Source of the DNA: Desulfamplus sp.
Lineage (GTDB): Bacteria > Desulfobacterota > Desulfobacteria > Desulfobacterales > Desulfobacteraceae
DNA: 40,908 nucleotides
Direction: 5' to 3'
Assembly (NCBI GenBank): GCA_015231705.1
Contig: JADGBC010000012.1
Span: 1-40,908, forward strand
Position 1 is the stretch's first letter. Every line of letters starts with the position of its first letter. This document shows, in pieces, positions 25,854 through 34,085 of the stretch. The notes below the pieces were generated by a model that saw nothing but the letters and a program-made list of their open reading frames with translations, searched no databases and was not told where the DNA came from. The translations under genes and the position numbers were made by a program.

Positions 25854-28043
25854 ATGAGTTATCCATCTCTTTTCACACCTTTAAATATCGGGAAATATCA
25901 AATTAAAAACCGGCTTGTTGCTCTGCCTGTTCATACAGGGTTTGCACATACTGACGGCAGCACAAGTTCCTGGATGGTGGATTTTTATTCAAGGATTGCA
26001 GATTCAGGCGTGGGAATGGTTGTTGTTGCAAATGCTGCTGTTTCTCATGATGGAGTTGTATCAAGATTCAATCTAAGAATTGACAGAGACGAATTTATCC
26101 CTGGTTTGAGCAAACTTGCAGATGCGATAAAGCAAAAAGGTGCTATTGCCTGCATTCAGCTCAACCATGCCGGAAGATTTGCAAGGACAGAACGCCCCTT
26201 GCTTCCATCTGCCATGACAAGTGCAAATCTATCTTTTAATGTGGAATCCCTAAAAGGCTTTATGGAGTTTTTTCCTTTTGAGAAGCGATTTGGCCTGACG
26301 CGATATGTGATAGACAAGATCAAAACCTGGCGAGATCCCATGACAGCAGATGACAGAGAGAGGGTGATTAATGATTTTGCCAGTGCTGCTTTCAGAGCCT
26401 ATCTGGCAGGTTTTGACATGGTTGAGCTTCATGGGGCTAACGGATATCTGTTATGTCAGTATCTATCCTTGTTTACCAATCAGATCAAGTCAGGATTTGG
26501 AGGTGATTTTCATGGAAGAATGGCCTTTCCACTTGCAGTTATAAGGAAAATAAAGAAAAAGCTTTCAAAAGAGATTCCTCTGGGTTTCAGGCTTCTGCTT
26601 AGAGAGTGGGTGCCAGGAGGAATTGATCTGCCTGAATCTCTTGCATTTGCCTCTGTTTTGGAAGATGAGGGGATAGCCTATCTTTCTGCTTCTGTAGGAA
26701 GCTACAACTCCATATTGTCTCCGGCAGTCTTGAAAAAGATGTCAAGGATTGCATATCTTGAATCTGATATGGAAATTTTGACAGCAAGGGTAAACATACC
26801 GACAATAATATCAGGAAGAATAACTATCCCTTTGTGTGCAGATAAACTTATCCAAGATGGGGTATCTGATCTTATAGGTCTTGGCCGCCCAATAAGGACG
26901 GATCCTCAATGGGTGGCAAAAGCCAGAAATCCGGACTCGGAGCATAAAATTATCAAGTGTATTAACTGCAACTGGTGCTTGAAAAGAGTAGTGCTTGAAC
27001 AGGGTTTTAATTGCAGGCTGTGGCCAAAGCTGCACAAAGAGAGGACAATACTTGAACATAAACTTCTAACACGCAATTCCAGGACTTTGTGGATCATCGC
27101 TGATCAAAATGATATGCAGATATTTAAAGAATCACTGGTGCTTTTTATCCATGCAGAACAAAATGGGTCTGATGACGTTATTAAGAGAGAATGTGAACTT
27201 ACTGTTTTGCTTTTTCAACCAGTTGTTAAACGCTCATGGCCGGATTCGGCTACCCCCGACCATGAAAAGCAAATCTGTTTTCACGGTAAAGTTTTTAATG
27301 ATAATAGTGTTGTGTCGGCTGTTGATGACTTTATAAAATGGATTGAGACAAGGCTTGATTCTACTGGAGCCAATAACATTGTCTTGAAATTTATTGTAAG
27401 AAACTCTGATGAGAATATAGAAGAGACTGTGTATGATGAGATAAAAAACGGGGAGTATGGCAGGATTTTTATCTGTGCAAATCGCAAAGAGCCCTGGCGG
27501 GAGAGGCTTTTATACAAAGAGAGCGGCAAGGTAGTTGTTTATCTTAACTCTAATAATCGAAATCAAAGGGTTATCGTACCGGTTGACCTCTCTGATACCA
27601 CACTGCTTGTGATGACCTTTATTAAACAGGCATATATGGAGAAAAAGGGTTTCAGCTTTAATTTTGTACATGTAATTACAGGCTACTCAGAGGTATTAAA
27701 TTCAAAGGCACTCAATTCAGAGGATAGAGTTTTAAAAACAGTCTATTCAGGTGCAGACAATTTAAATGCAAATTATTCAGATACAAATCGTTTTAATAAA
27801 GAGAAACAACGTTGGAAAGAGTTGAAAAAAATTGCCGGTTTTAATCCAAATACCCCTTTGGAGTTTATATTCCTAGATAAAGATGTGACATCCTCTATCG
27901 TTAATGCTATTCAAATCGGACAATACGGAACCGTTGTAATGGGAAAACGCGGTCTTTCAGGGATTAAAAGATGGCTATTAGGAAGTGTTTCCGCAGGTGT
28001 TTTGCATAAACTTATAGATCAATCAATGTTTTTGATTGATTAA
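25854..28043 (+). CDS. Old Yellow Enzyme-type flavin oxidoreductase fused to universal stress protein domains
   Basis: A 729-residue fusion. Residues 1-355 are an OYE/2,4-dienoyl-CoA reductase-type FMN barrel (LFTPLNIGKYQIKNRLV; QLNHAGRFA; ELHGANGYLLCQYLS; GLGRPIRTDP). A 4Fe-4S motif C369-x2-C372-x2-C375-x11-C387 follows, as in dienoyl-CoA reductases. The FAD/NAD domains that normally come next are replaced by two UspA-like segments. The last (about 565-729) ends in the ATP-binding pattern G-x2-G-x9-G-S (GKRGLSGIKRWLLGS). The first (about 410-555) is degenerate and contains a 24-codon stretch made of a family A repeat (27224-27295). The role is unknown; reduction of an enone or enoyl thioester with regulation by nucleotide is an inference. 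Confidence 0.82.
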   Translation: MSYPSLFTPLNIGKYQIKNRLVALPVHTGFAHTDGSTSSWMVDFYSRIADSGVGMVVVANAAVSHDGVVSRFNLRIDRDEFIPGLSKLADAIKQKGAIACIQLNHAGRFARTERPLLPSAMTSANLSFNVESLKGFMEFFPFEKRFGLTRYVIDKIKTWRDPMTADDRERVINDFASAAFRAYLAGFDMVELHGANGYLLCQYLSLFTNQIKSGFGGDFHGRMAFPLAVIRKIKKKLSKEIPLGFRLLLREWVPGGIDLPESLAFASVLEDEGIAYLSASVGSYNSILSPAVLKKMSRIAYLESDMEILTARVNIPTIISGRITIPLCADKLIQDGVSDLIGLGRPIRTDPQWVAKARNPDSEHKIIKCINCNWCLKRVVLEQGFNCRLWPKLHKERTILEHKLLTRNSRTLWIIADQNDMQIFKESLVLFIHAEQNGSDDVIKRECELTVLLFQPVVKRSWPDSATPDHEKQICFHGKVFNDNSVVSAVDDFIKWIETRLDSTGANNIVLKFIVRNSDENIEETVYDEIKNGEYGRIFICANRKEPWRERLLYKESGKVVVYLNSNNRNQRVIVPVDLSDTTLLVMTFIKQAYMEKKGFSFNFVHVITGYSEVLNSKALNSEDRVLKTVYSGADNLNANYSDTNRFNKEKQRWKELKKIAGFNPNTPLEFIFLDKDVTSSIVNAIQIGQYGTVVMGKRGLSGIKRWLLGSVSAGVLHKLIDQSMFLID
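27224..27295 (+). repeat. Family A repeat inside a coding region, in frame
   Basis: Seventy of 72 bases match the intergenic copy at 11041-11112. It is translated as part of the OYE-Usp fusion (about residues 457-481, including RSWPDSATPDHEKQICFHG). One of the two differences (27270, C instead of T) turns the TAA that this frame would meet in the intergenic copy into CAA (Q473). Confidence 0.9.
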
Positions 28044-28148
28044 AATATCTTCCTGACAGTTACTAATCCTGAGATCATAAAAAACCGATACACCGCATTT
28101 TCGCATGTAAAGTGTCAGATTAAGCTAGAACCAATTCAACTATCTTTC

Positions 28149-30449
28149 TTATGTTTTGCTGTTGTATAACCTCAGACTGTTGCTCACAACTGATATGCTG
28201 GAAGCAGCCATTGCAACAGCCGCAAGTATTGGGTGAAGTTCTCTTAAGAAATCAGGAAAAAAATCGAACGGTGCAAGAATACCGGCTGCCACAGGAATAA
28301 GAATTATATTATAGAAAAAAGCCAGGAATAAATTCTGTCTTATGGTGTTGATGGTATTTCTGCTTATGGTGATTGCTTTTGGAATACCTTTGAGGCTACC
28401 GTTCGAAAGGATAATATCACCTGCTTCAATTGCTATATCGGTTCCTGTTCCGATTGCAAACCCGACATCTGCCACAGCAAGGGCAGGAGCGTCATTTATT
28501 CCATCGCCCACCATGCCTATTAATGTGTGCTCTTTTTTCAACTCTTTGATTTTGTCTGCTTTCTCTTCAGGCTTGACTTCAGCCACAATATTTCTCTTGT
28601 CAATACCAGCCTCTCTGGCAATCGATATAGCAGTATTGAGATTGTCACCTGTCAGCATAACTACCTTGATGCCCTCCTGATTAAGTTCGAGGATTGCCTG
28701 AGCAGATTCAGGCTTTATGGCATCAGCGACAGAAAGAATGCCAGTTATTATGCTGTTTTCCGACATAATCAGAACGGTTCTGCCCTTGCGTTGCAAATCG
28801 TCGATAAGTTCTCTTATCTTTATTCCGTTTTGTGATAACTCAGATAGCTCGGACTCAAACCATCCTGGTTTTCCAAATCTCAAGTGCCTTCCATTCACAG
28901 TTGCCTCAACCCCCATTCCGCTGTGAGCCTGGAAGTCAACAGGATCATAAATCGTAAGGTTCTTTTGTTTGGCAAAGGTGACAACAGCTTTGCCAATTGG
29001 GTGCTCAGACCCTTTTTCAATTGATGCTGCATAAGCAAGAAGTTCATCATCAAATATTGATTCAGAATCATACAAAGTTTGTAGACTGATGGATGATTCT
29101 TGGTTTGTCTTTATATTTTTTATTGCAATTATATCTTTTAGGACTGGCTTTCCCATAGTAATAGTGCCGGTTTTATCAAGGACAACTATTTTGAGTTTTG
29201 CCGCCTTTTCAAGAGCCTCACTTCGTTTGAAAAGTATTCCGTTTTCAGCTCCCTTTCCTGTTCCTGCCATGATCGCCGTAGGAGTTGCAAGACCAAGAGC
29301 ACATGGGCATGCAATCACAAGCACCGCAACCATGCGGATCATTGCAGGAACAAACTGACCGGTTGTTGTCCACCAGATGGCAAAAGTTATAAGAGCAATA
29401 ATTATCACTGACGGAACGAACACAGAAGCCACCTTATCGGCCAGAGCCTGTATTGGTGCCCGACTTCCCTGTGCCTCCTGCACCAGACGTATTATCTGGG
29501 CAAGAGCAGTATCCTTTCCTACATGTGTTGCCCTGAATTTCAAAAGCCCCTGACCATTGACCGTGCCTCCAGTTATCTTGTCGCCCTTCTGCTTGTCAAC
29601 TGGTATAGCTTCTCCGGTCAGCATGGATTCATCAACTGTCGAGTTTCCATCCACAACCGTTCCGTCCACCGGAATCCTCTCTCCTGGACGAATAACGACA
29701 ATGTCGTCTATGGTAAGCTCGGAGAGGGATACCTCCTTTTCACGAGCGGACACTGTTCCATATCCTTCCAGTATAGTGGCTGTTTTTGGCTGGAGTGCCA
29801 TCAGTTTTTTTATTGCTGCTCCAGTCTTGCCCTTTGTCCTTGCCTCCAGGAGTTTGCCAAGTTTGATAAGGGTGATAATCAGAGCGGACGTCTCAAAATA
29901 GACATGAAGGCCAGGTGATGGGAAGAGCAGAATCGTAATGGAGTAGAAGTAGGCAACAGACGAGCCTGAAGCTATGAGCACATCCATATTGGCATTTTTG
30001 CTTTTAAGGCTTTTAAATGCACCCACATAATAATCCCATCCAGTGTAAAACTGGACTGGTGTAGCTAAAATCAGAAAGAGCCAATTAACCCATGCGGCAT
30101 GGCTCCATTGGCCTGTAAATCCAAAATCACGGGACATACTCAAAATAAAAAGGGGCAAAGCGAACGCCGCACCTGTAATGAATTTTCGGGTGTGATTGAC
30201 TATTTCTGCCTGCCGTGCAGCCTCATCATTATCTGGTGAAACAACATTAAAGCCAAGATCGCGAATCTTATTGACGATAGCCTCGATAGAGATCTTTTCC
30301 GGTTCAAAAGAAATTACCGCCTGTTCAACGGCAAAATTGACACTGGCATTATGCACACCATCAAGGCCGCCAACATTTCTCTGGATATTTGCGGCACAGT
30401 TGACACAACTCATACCGGTAATGGGCAGGGTGACTGTTTTTTCATTCAT
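28149..30449 (-). CDS. copA: Cu(+)-exporting P1B-type ATPase
   Basis: A 766-residue heavy-metal ATPase that pumps Cu+ (or Ag+) out of the cytoplasm. It has one N-terminal HMA domain with GMSCVNC (C15, C18), eight expected membrane helices, the CPC site in IACPCALG, the phosphorylation motif DKTGT, the SEHP nucleotide motif, TGDN and GDGINDAP. The YN in helix 7 and the M-x2-SS-x-SV-x2-N pattern in helix 8 are the Cu+ (P1B-1) markers. I start at ATG 30449, which has AAGGAG seven bases upstream; an earlier in-frame ATG at 30494 lacks a site. It follows the flavoprotein gene by 50 bases in the same direction. Confidence 0.95.
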   Translation of the reverse strand: MNEKTVTLPITGMSCVNCAANIQRNVGGLDGVHNASVNFAVEQAVISFEPEKISIEAIVNKIRDLGFNVVSPDNDEAARQAEIVNHTRKFITGAAFALPLFILSMSRDFGFTGQWSHAAWVNWLFLILATPVQFYTGWDYYVGAFKSLKSKNANMDVLIASGSSVAYFYSITILLFPSPGLHVYFETSALIITLIKLGKLLEARTKGKTGAAIKKLMALQPKTATILEGYGTVSAREKEVSLSELTIDDIVVIRPGERIPVDGTVVDGNSTVDESMLTGEAIPVDKQKGDKITGGTVNGQGLLKFRATHVGKDTALAQIIRLVQEAQGSRAPIQALADKVASVFVPSVIIIALITFAIWWTTTGQFVPAMIRMVAVLVIACPCALGLATPTAIMAGTGKGAENGILFKRSEALEKAAKLKIVVLDKTGTITMGKPVLKDIIAIKNIKTNQESSISLQTLYDSESIFDDELLAYAASIEKGSEHPIGKAVVTFAKQKNLTIYDPVDFQAHSGMGVEATVNGRHLRFGKPGWFESELSELSQNGIKIRELIDDLQRKGRTVLIMSENSIITGILSVADAIKPESAQAILELNQEGIKVVMLTGDNLNTAISIAREAGIDKRNIVAEVKPEEKADKIKELKKEHTLIGMVGDGINDAPALAVADVGFAIGTGTDIAIEAGDIILSNGSLKGIPKAITISRNTINTIRQNLFLAFFYNIILIPVAAGILAPFDFFPDFLRELHPILAAVAMAASSISVVSNSLRLYNSKT

Positions 30450-30499
30450 TGACTTCTCCTTCACTCTATAATGCATTGTCATAGTAAAGTACAAAAGAT

Positions 30500-32530
30500 T
30501 TATAACTCAATTTTTTCAGATTCCCCTTTTATGGAGCATATGGCATGATTCCATACAACATCATGTGCATAGTCAGGAAAGAGAAGTTTGAATAGTCGCC
30601 AGAATATTTTGCCAAAGAAATTTTCACCTTTTCTAAAGTCAAAGGCTGTATATATTACAAGGCGGTTGTTTCCATCTTTTGTTGGTGATATATCAAAAAG
30701 GAGCTTGCCGTTAGTTGCAAAAAGTTCTGATGGTTCATATAACAGAGCTTTTCCAGCAATGGTTTTGACAAGACGGATACCCATGGAGATCGGAAACCCT
30801 CTTAGGTTGTAGCTCACCACAGATCCCTCCTGATTTGGCAATCCAGAAGTTCTTCTTACATCCACAAACCTGAGCCTTAAAAATTTGCCTTTTTGTGATC
30901 CGAATTTGCCAAGCTCTTCAAAGATTCTGTCTGATGATGCCCTGATCTTTATGGCATACATCCTCTCCATATCAGGCGATTTATCAAGTTTTATTCCCAG
31001 AGGTTCTGATATTGATTTTTTGAAATAATCACGCTTCTCTTTTATGATTACAGTCGGGTATCTTCCATAAGATTCCCAGTTTAAACCAAAAAAGTGTTCT
31101 GTGAGAATGTTTCTGAATGTTTTGATTGCCCCTCTTAGAATAGATATAAAAACAGAAGTTTTCATCAAATCATTAAACACCTCCCTGTAATCGGACGATC
31201 CACTTCCTATTTTCCACAGAACTGATCCCAGTGGCCATCTGTCCATCTTTTTAAACTTCATTTCAGTTGCAAATGCCTGATAAAGGATTCTGCTCAGAAG
31301 CGGGGATTTTAATGCAACATGTATTGACCCTATCACAAGTTTGCCGTACCTGTTATCCTTTTTGAGCCAATCACCTACCCATCCATACCCCTCTGCAATG
31401 CTTTTTTTGTCTATACCCTTATAAATTACAGTTTTTGCAAGTTCTTGTGCAGTTATAAATGCTGAAAAGAGTCCGTCTCTGTAAAGGCGTGCACCAAGAG
31501 CATCTCCAGCCAGTGCGATCCTGTCTGAAAAAGGTTCTGTAGATGGAGTTACAGCCATGTTAGGAGAACATCTGCATGCTACAGGGGTATTTTTAATATC
31601 AATATGCGGCAGGATGTTTTGAATATTATCAAGAGAGAGAAACGTTTTGATAATATTGTCCGTATCTTCAGGCAGCGATGCTTTGTCAATGCTCTTTCCG
31701 GTAAGGGCAACTGTAAGATAATCACCCTTTGGTATTAAAGCCGCATGTTCAAGATCAAGCCTCTGGGTTCCTGAGACAATGATGTAAATCTCTCTGTTCA
31801 TGTATTTTTTCAGGTATTTACTGCCTGGTTTGAGTTCAAAGATCAGGCAGGCTCTTGTCTGTGGAGGTCTGAAACCAGGATTTAACATCCTGTATGACTC
31901 TAAAAGGCTGTTATGTCTGGAATCTTTTCCGGGATTTAGATTAACTCCTGTTGAGATGCATACAAAATCAGCTTCAAGGTTGAACAGATTGCCGGAGTCA
32001 GGCTTTATTGTGATTGATCTCTTGTTGCTACCTGAAGTGTATTGAATCGCCAGTGCCTCTGCGTTTATTATATTAGCCCCTTCATCAACGGCCTTCTGTA
32101 AAATAAAGGGGTCAAAACCTCTTGGAAATTTTTTCCTTTTGGAAGGCAGAGAGCCCCTGAATACTGATATTAGATCGTCTCCTGCAGGAACTTTGAGTGG
32201 GAAATTTTTCCACAGTCCATGTATCCATATATGGGTGAATTTTTCGCAGAGCACTTCATCAGGAGGCGATATTTTTTCTCTTACAAGCTCTTTTTGCAGT
32301 CTTGGCGATATAATGCCGGCACAGAAATTACACCCTTTGAATTGCTGCACATTGTTGTTGAGATCTAATTCAGCTTTTTTGTCAATAATAGATACACTGA
32401 CATTAAGATTGACCTTTTTAGCCTCTCTAAGCAAAAGGATAGCAAAAAATGAGCCTGCAGGACCTCCGCCCAGTACAGCTATATTGGCACCATTGTTCAA
32501 TGTCAGTTTTTTCCTAAGTTGACTGTTCAA
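30500..32530 (-). CDS. FAD-dependent oxidoreductase (geranylgeranyl reductase-like) with C-terminal SRPBCC-like domain
   Basis: A 676-residue fusion. The N-terminal 430 residues are a group A flavoprotein: FAD motif [18 protein letters not shown] (17-34) and the second motif [21 protein letters not shown], with a CNFCAG segment near 70, as in geranylgeranyl reductase/digeranylgeranylglycerophospholipid reductase-like proteins. The C-terminal part (about 500-676) has alternating strands ([36 protein letters not shown]) resembling an SRPBCC ligand-binding barrel. A hydrophobic substrate such as a polyprenyl or quinone-type lipid is plausible. The start is TTG 32530 with AGGAGG eight bases upstream. 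Confidence 0.75.
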   Translation of the reverse strand: MNSQLRKKLTLNNGANIAVLGGGPAGSFFAILLLREAKKVNLNVSVSIIDKKAELDLNNNVQQFKGCNFCAGIISPRLQKELVREKISPPDEVLCEKFTHIWIHGLWKNFPLKVPAGDDLISVFRGSLPSKRKKFPRGFDPFILQKAVDEGANIINAEALAIQYTSGSNKRSITIKPDSGNLFNLEADFVCISTGVNLNPGKDSRHNSLLESYRMLNPGFRPPQTRACLIFELKPGSKYLKKYMNREIYIIVSGTQRLDLEHAALIPKGDYLTVALTGKSIDKASLPEDTDNIIKTFLSLDNIQNILPHIDIKNTPVACRCSPNMAVTPSTEPFSDRIALAGDALGARLYRDGLFSAFITAQELAKTVIYKGIDKKSIAEGYGWVGDWLKKDNRYGKLVIGSIHVALKSPLLSRILYQAFATEMKFKKMDRWPLGSVLWKIGSGSSDYREVFNDLMKTSVFISILRGAIKTFRNILTEHFFGLNWESYGRYPTVIIKEKRDYFKKSISEPLGIKLDKSPDMERMYAIKIRASSDRIFEELGKFGSQKGKFLRLRFVDVRRTSGLPNQEGSVVSYNLRGFPISMGIRLVKTIAGKALLYEPSELFATNGKLLFDISPTKDGNNRLVIYTAFDFRKGENFFGKIFWRLFKLLFPDYAHDVVWNHAICSIKGESEKIEL

Positions 32531-32552
32531 GATTCAAACCTCCTTATGAAAT

Positions 32553-32643
32553 TTATGTGAAAGTCTCTTCAGATAGCTGTGTTGATATGACTTTCATTCT
32601 TCATTGTAGCCGAGATTCAATACCCCGTTCCGGTCGTGCCGGT
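32553..32643 (-). repeat. Family C repeat, inverted copy
   Basis: A complete 91-bp unit on the minus strand, matching the tandem units at 23681-23861. It lies in the 115-base gap between the HDOD gene's stop and the TTG start of the flavoprotein gene, so it forms that gene's leader. Confidence 0.85.
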
Positions 32644-32645
32644 TA

Positions 32646-33740
32646 TCATTTAAACAGTGAGCGTATCCAGTCAAAAAAACCTTTGGGTTTTACTCTTTCA
32701 GGTTCAGAAGAGTATTTAAAGATATTTTTGTTATCCTGCCTCTCCTGCTTGTTCATATTTGTTTTTTGAAGGTTACTTTTGCTTTTAAGAGCTCTTTTCT
32801 GGGCTGATTGTTCTCTGTTTATATTATTTATTTGTGCAAAATGTTTTTCAAGAAGAGAGACGATCTCCTGAACAAGCCTATACTGTTTTCCTGTACGTGC
32901 AAGAGGATAAATATTGTTTTGAAAAAGATAGATATTTGACAGATCAGTAAGAAATGGGTCATCTGATGATCTGGCCATCCACTCACAGGTACGCACAAGC
33001 CCTGATATTCTTACAATAGAGCATGCAAATTGAGTAAGTGCAGCAATTTCCCTGAATTCCGGTGCTGCTGATTCAGGAGATTGCCAATGCCCGACAGCAG
33101 CACATATATTGTCAGGAAGATGCCATGACTCAAGAATTGTCTGGGCAACAAGAGCGTCAGTGGTTGCAAATATTTCCAGTTCAGCCTCTCTTAATGGTTT
33201 ACCGGATATTTTAGTCATTTTAATGCATTTTTCAAAGGCTTCCGGGTTATAAACCGCAAGAATCAATTTTCCTATTCCCTGAAGCAGGCCGACAATATAA
33301 AGATCTCCTGGCGATACCTCCACAAGAAGTTTTGGATCGCCAAGCCTTCTGTTTGCAATAGCACATGCCCATGCCTCTTCCCAATACTCCTTGTCAGAAA
33401 AACCATTCAGATTGGGAAAAGTGGGAACTGTTTTTTTAAATAGATACATATAAAGATAGTGGATGGTGTCAGTAATACCAATACGTACAATGGCACTTCT
33501 TAAACCGGTAACCGGAATACCTCTGCTGTAATATGACGAGTTGGCAAGTTTTAGAAGTTGTGCAAAAAGGATCGGGTCGTTCTTGATTATATGCTCAAGC
33601 GATGCAGTATCAATTTTATCCACAGGAGTATTTACCATAACCATGATACGCTGGGCTGAATCAGGTAGCGAGGGAATCTTTATGCCTGATTCAATAATCT
33701 CCTGAGCAATAATTTTTGCCATCAGTTTTTTATAGGGCAT
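32646..33740 (-). CDS. HDOD domain signalling protein
   Basis: A 364-residue cytoplasmic protein. The HDOD domain covers about 14-220: IPSLPDSAQRIM, DPILFAQLLKLANSSYY and AIVRIGITDTIHYLYMYLF are typical. HDOD domains are inactive relatives of HD phosphohydrolases used in regulatory and signalling proteins. The last 70 residues are Lys/Gln/Asn-rich and look disordered, ending in a short amphipathic helix (FFDWIRSLFK). AGGA lies nine bases before the ATG. Partner and output are unknown. Confidence 0.88.
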   Translation of the reverse strand: MPYKKLMAKIIAQEIIESGIKIPSLPDSAQRIMVMVNTPVDKIDTASLEHIIKNDPILFAQLLKLANSSYYSRGIPVTGLRSAIVRIGITDTIHYLYMYLFKKTVPTFPNLNGFSDKEYWEEAWACAIANRRLGDPKLLVEVSPGDLYIVGLLQGIGKLILAVYNPEAFEKCIKMTKISGKPLREAELEIFATTDALVAQTILESWHLPDNICAAVGHWQSPESAAPEFREIAALTQFACSIVRISGLVRTCEWMARSSDDPFLTDLSNIYLFQNNIYPLARTGKQYRLVQEIVSLLEKHFAQINNINREQSAQKRALKSKSNLQKTNMNKQERQDNKNIFKYSSEPERVKPKGFFDWIRSLFK

Positions 33741-33792
33741 TTAACTTTATCCTGGGATATACAAATTTTTATTATGATTTAAAATATCTCGT

Positions 33793-33994
33793 CCTTTGGG
33801 CGTGGTTATCGTCCAAAGGCTATGCCTGAAAATTCTGTTCATATATTCTTTTAATCGGTTATCCCCATAACTGAAAAAAGGAAAAACCATGAGCAGATTT
33901 GAAAAATTATCACATGTTTTGTGGCATTGCCAGTACCATATAGTATGGGTACCCAAACACTGAATTATTATCCCTGCCTGATTACAGCTCAGGC
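33793..33994 (+). mobile_element. Decayed IS200/IS605-type element
   Basis: A left-end hairpin (CCTTTGG 33793-33799 with CCAAAGG 33813-33819), a truncated transposase start (33889-33963) and a right hairpin (GCCTGA 33976-33981 with TCAGGC 33989-33994) are laid out as in IS200/IS605 elements with most of the transposase deleted. It separates the HDOD gene from the caspase-like gene. Such shrunken elements can still move if a transposase acts in trans. Confidence 0.7.
33889..33963 (+). pseudogene. tnpA: IS200-family transposase TnpA, N-terminal fragment
   Basis: Twenty-four codons, MSRFEKLSHVLWHCQYHIVW and then VPKH, followed by TGA. This matches the highly conserved start of IS200/IS605 Y1 transposases. 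The catalytic HUH motif and tyrosine are missing, so no active enzyme is made. An AAAAGGAAA ribosome site remains. Confidence 0.85.
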
Positions 33995-34085
33995 ACGAGA
34001 ATTTCTTTGACAAATTATATCAATAAAAATTATATTGCATTACATTTGTAAGTATCAACCAAAACCACGCTCAAAGGATTTTCCC

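Noticed and set aside
34035-34085. Earlier start of the caspase-like protein at 34035
   Set aside because: It would place 17 polar residues before a proper signal peptide; the ATG at 34086 has its own ribosome site.
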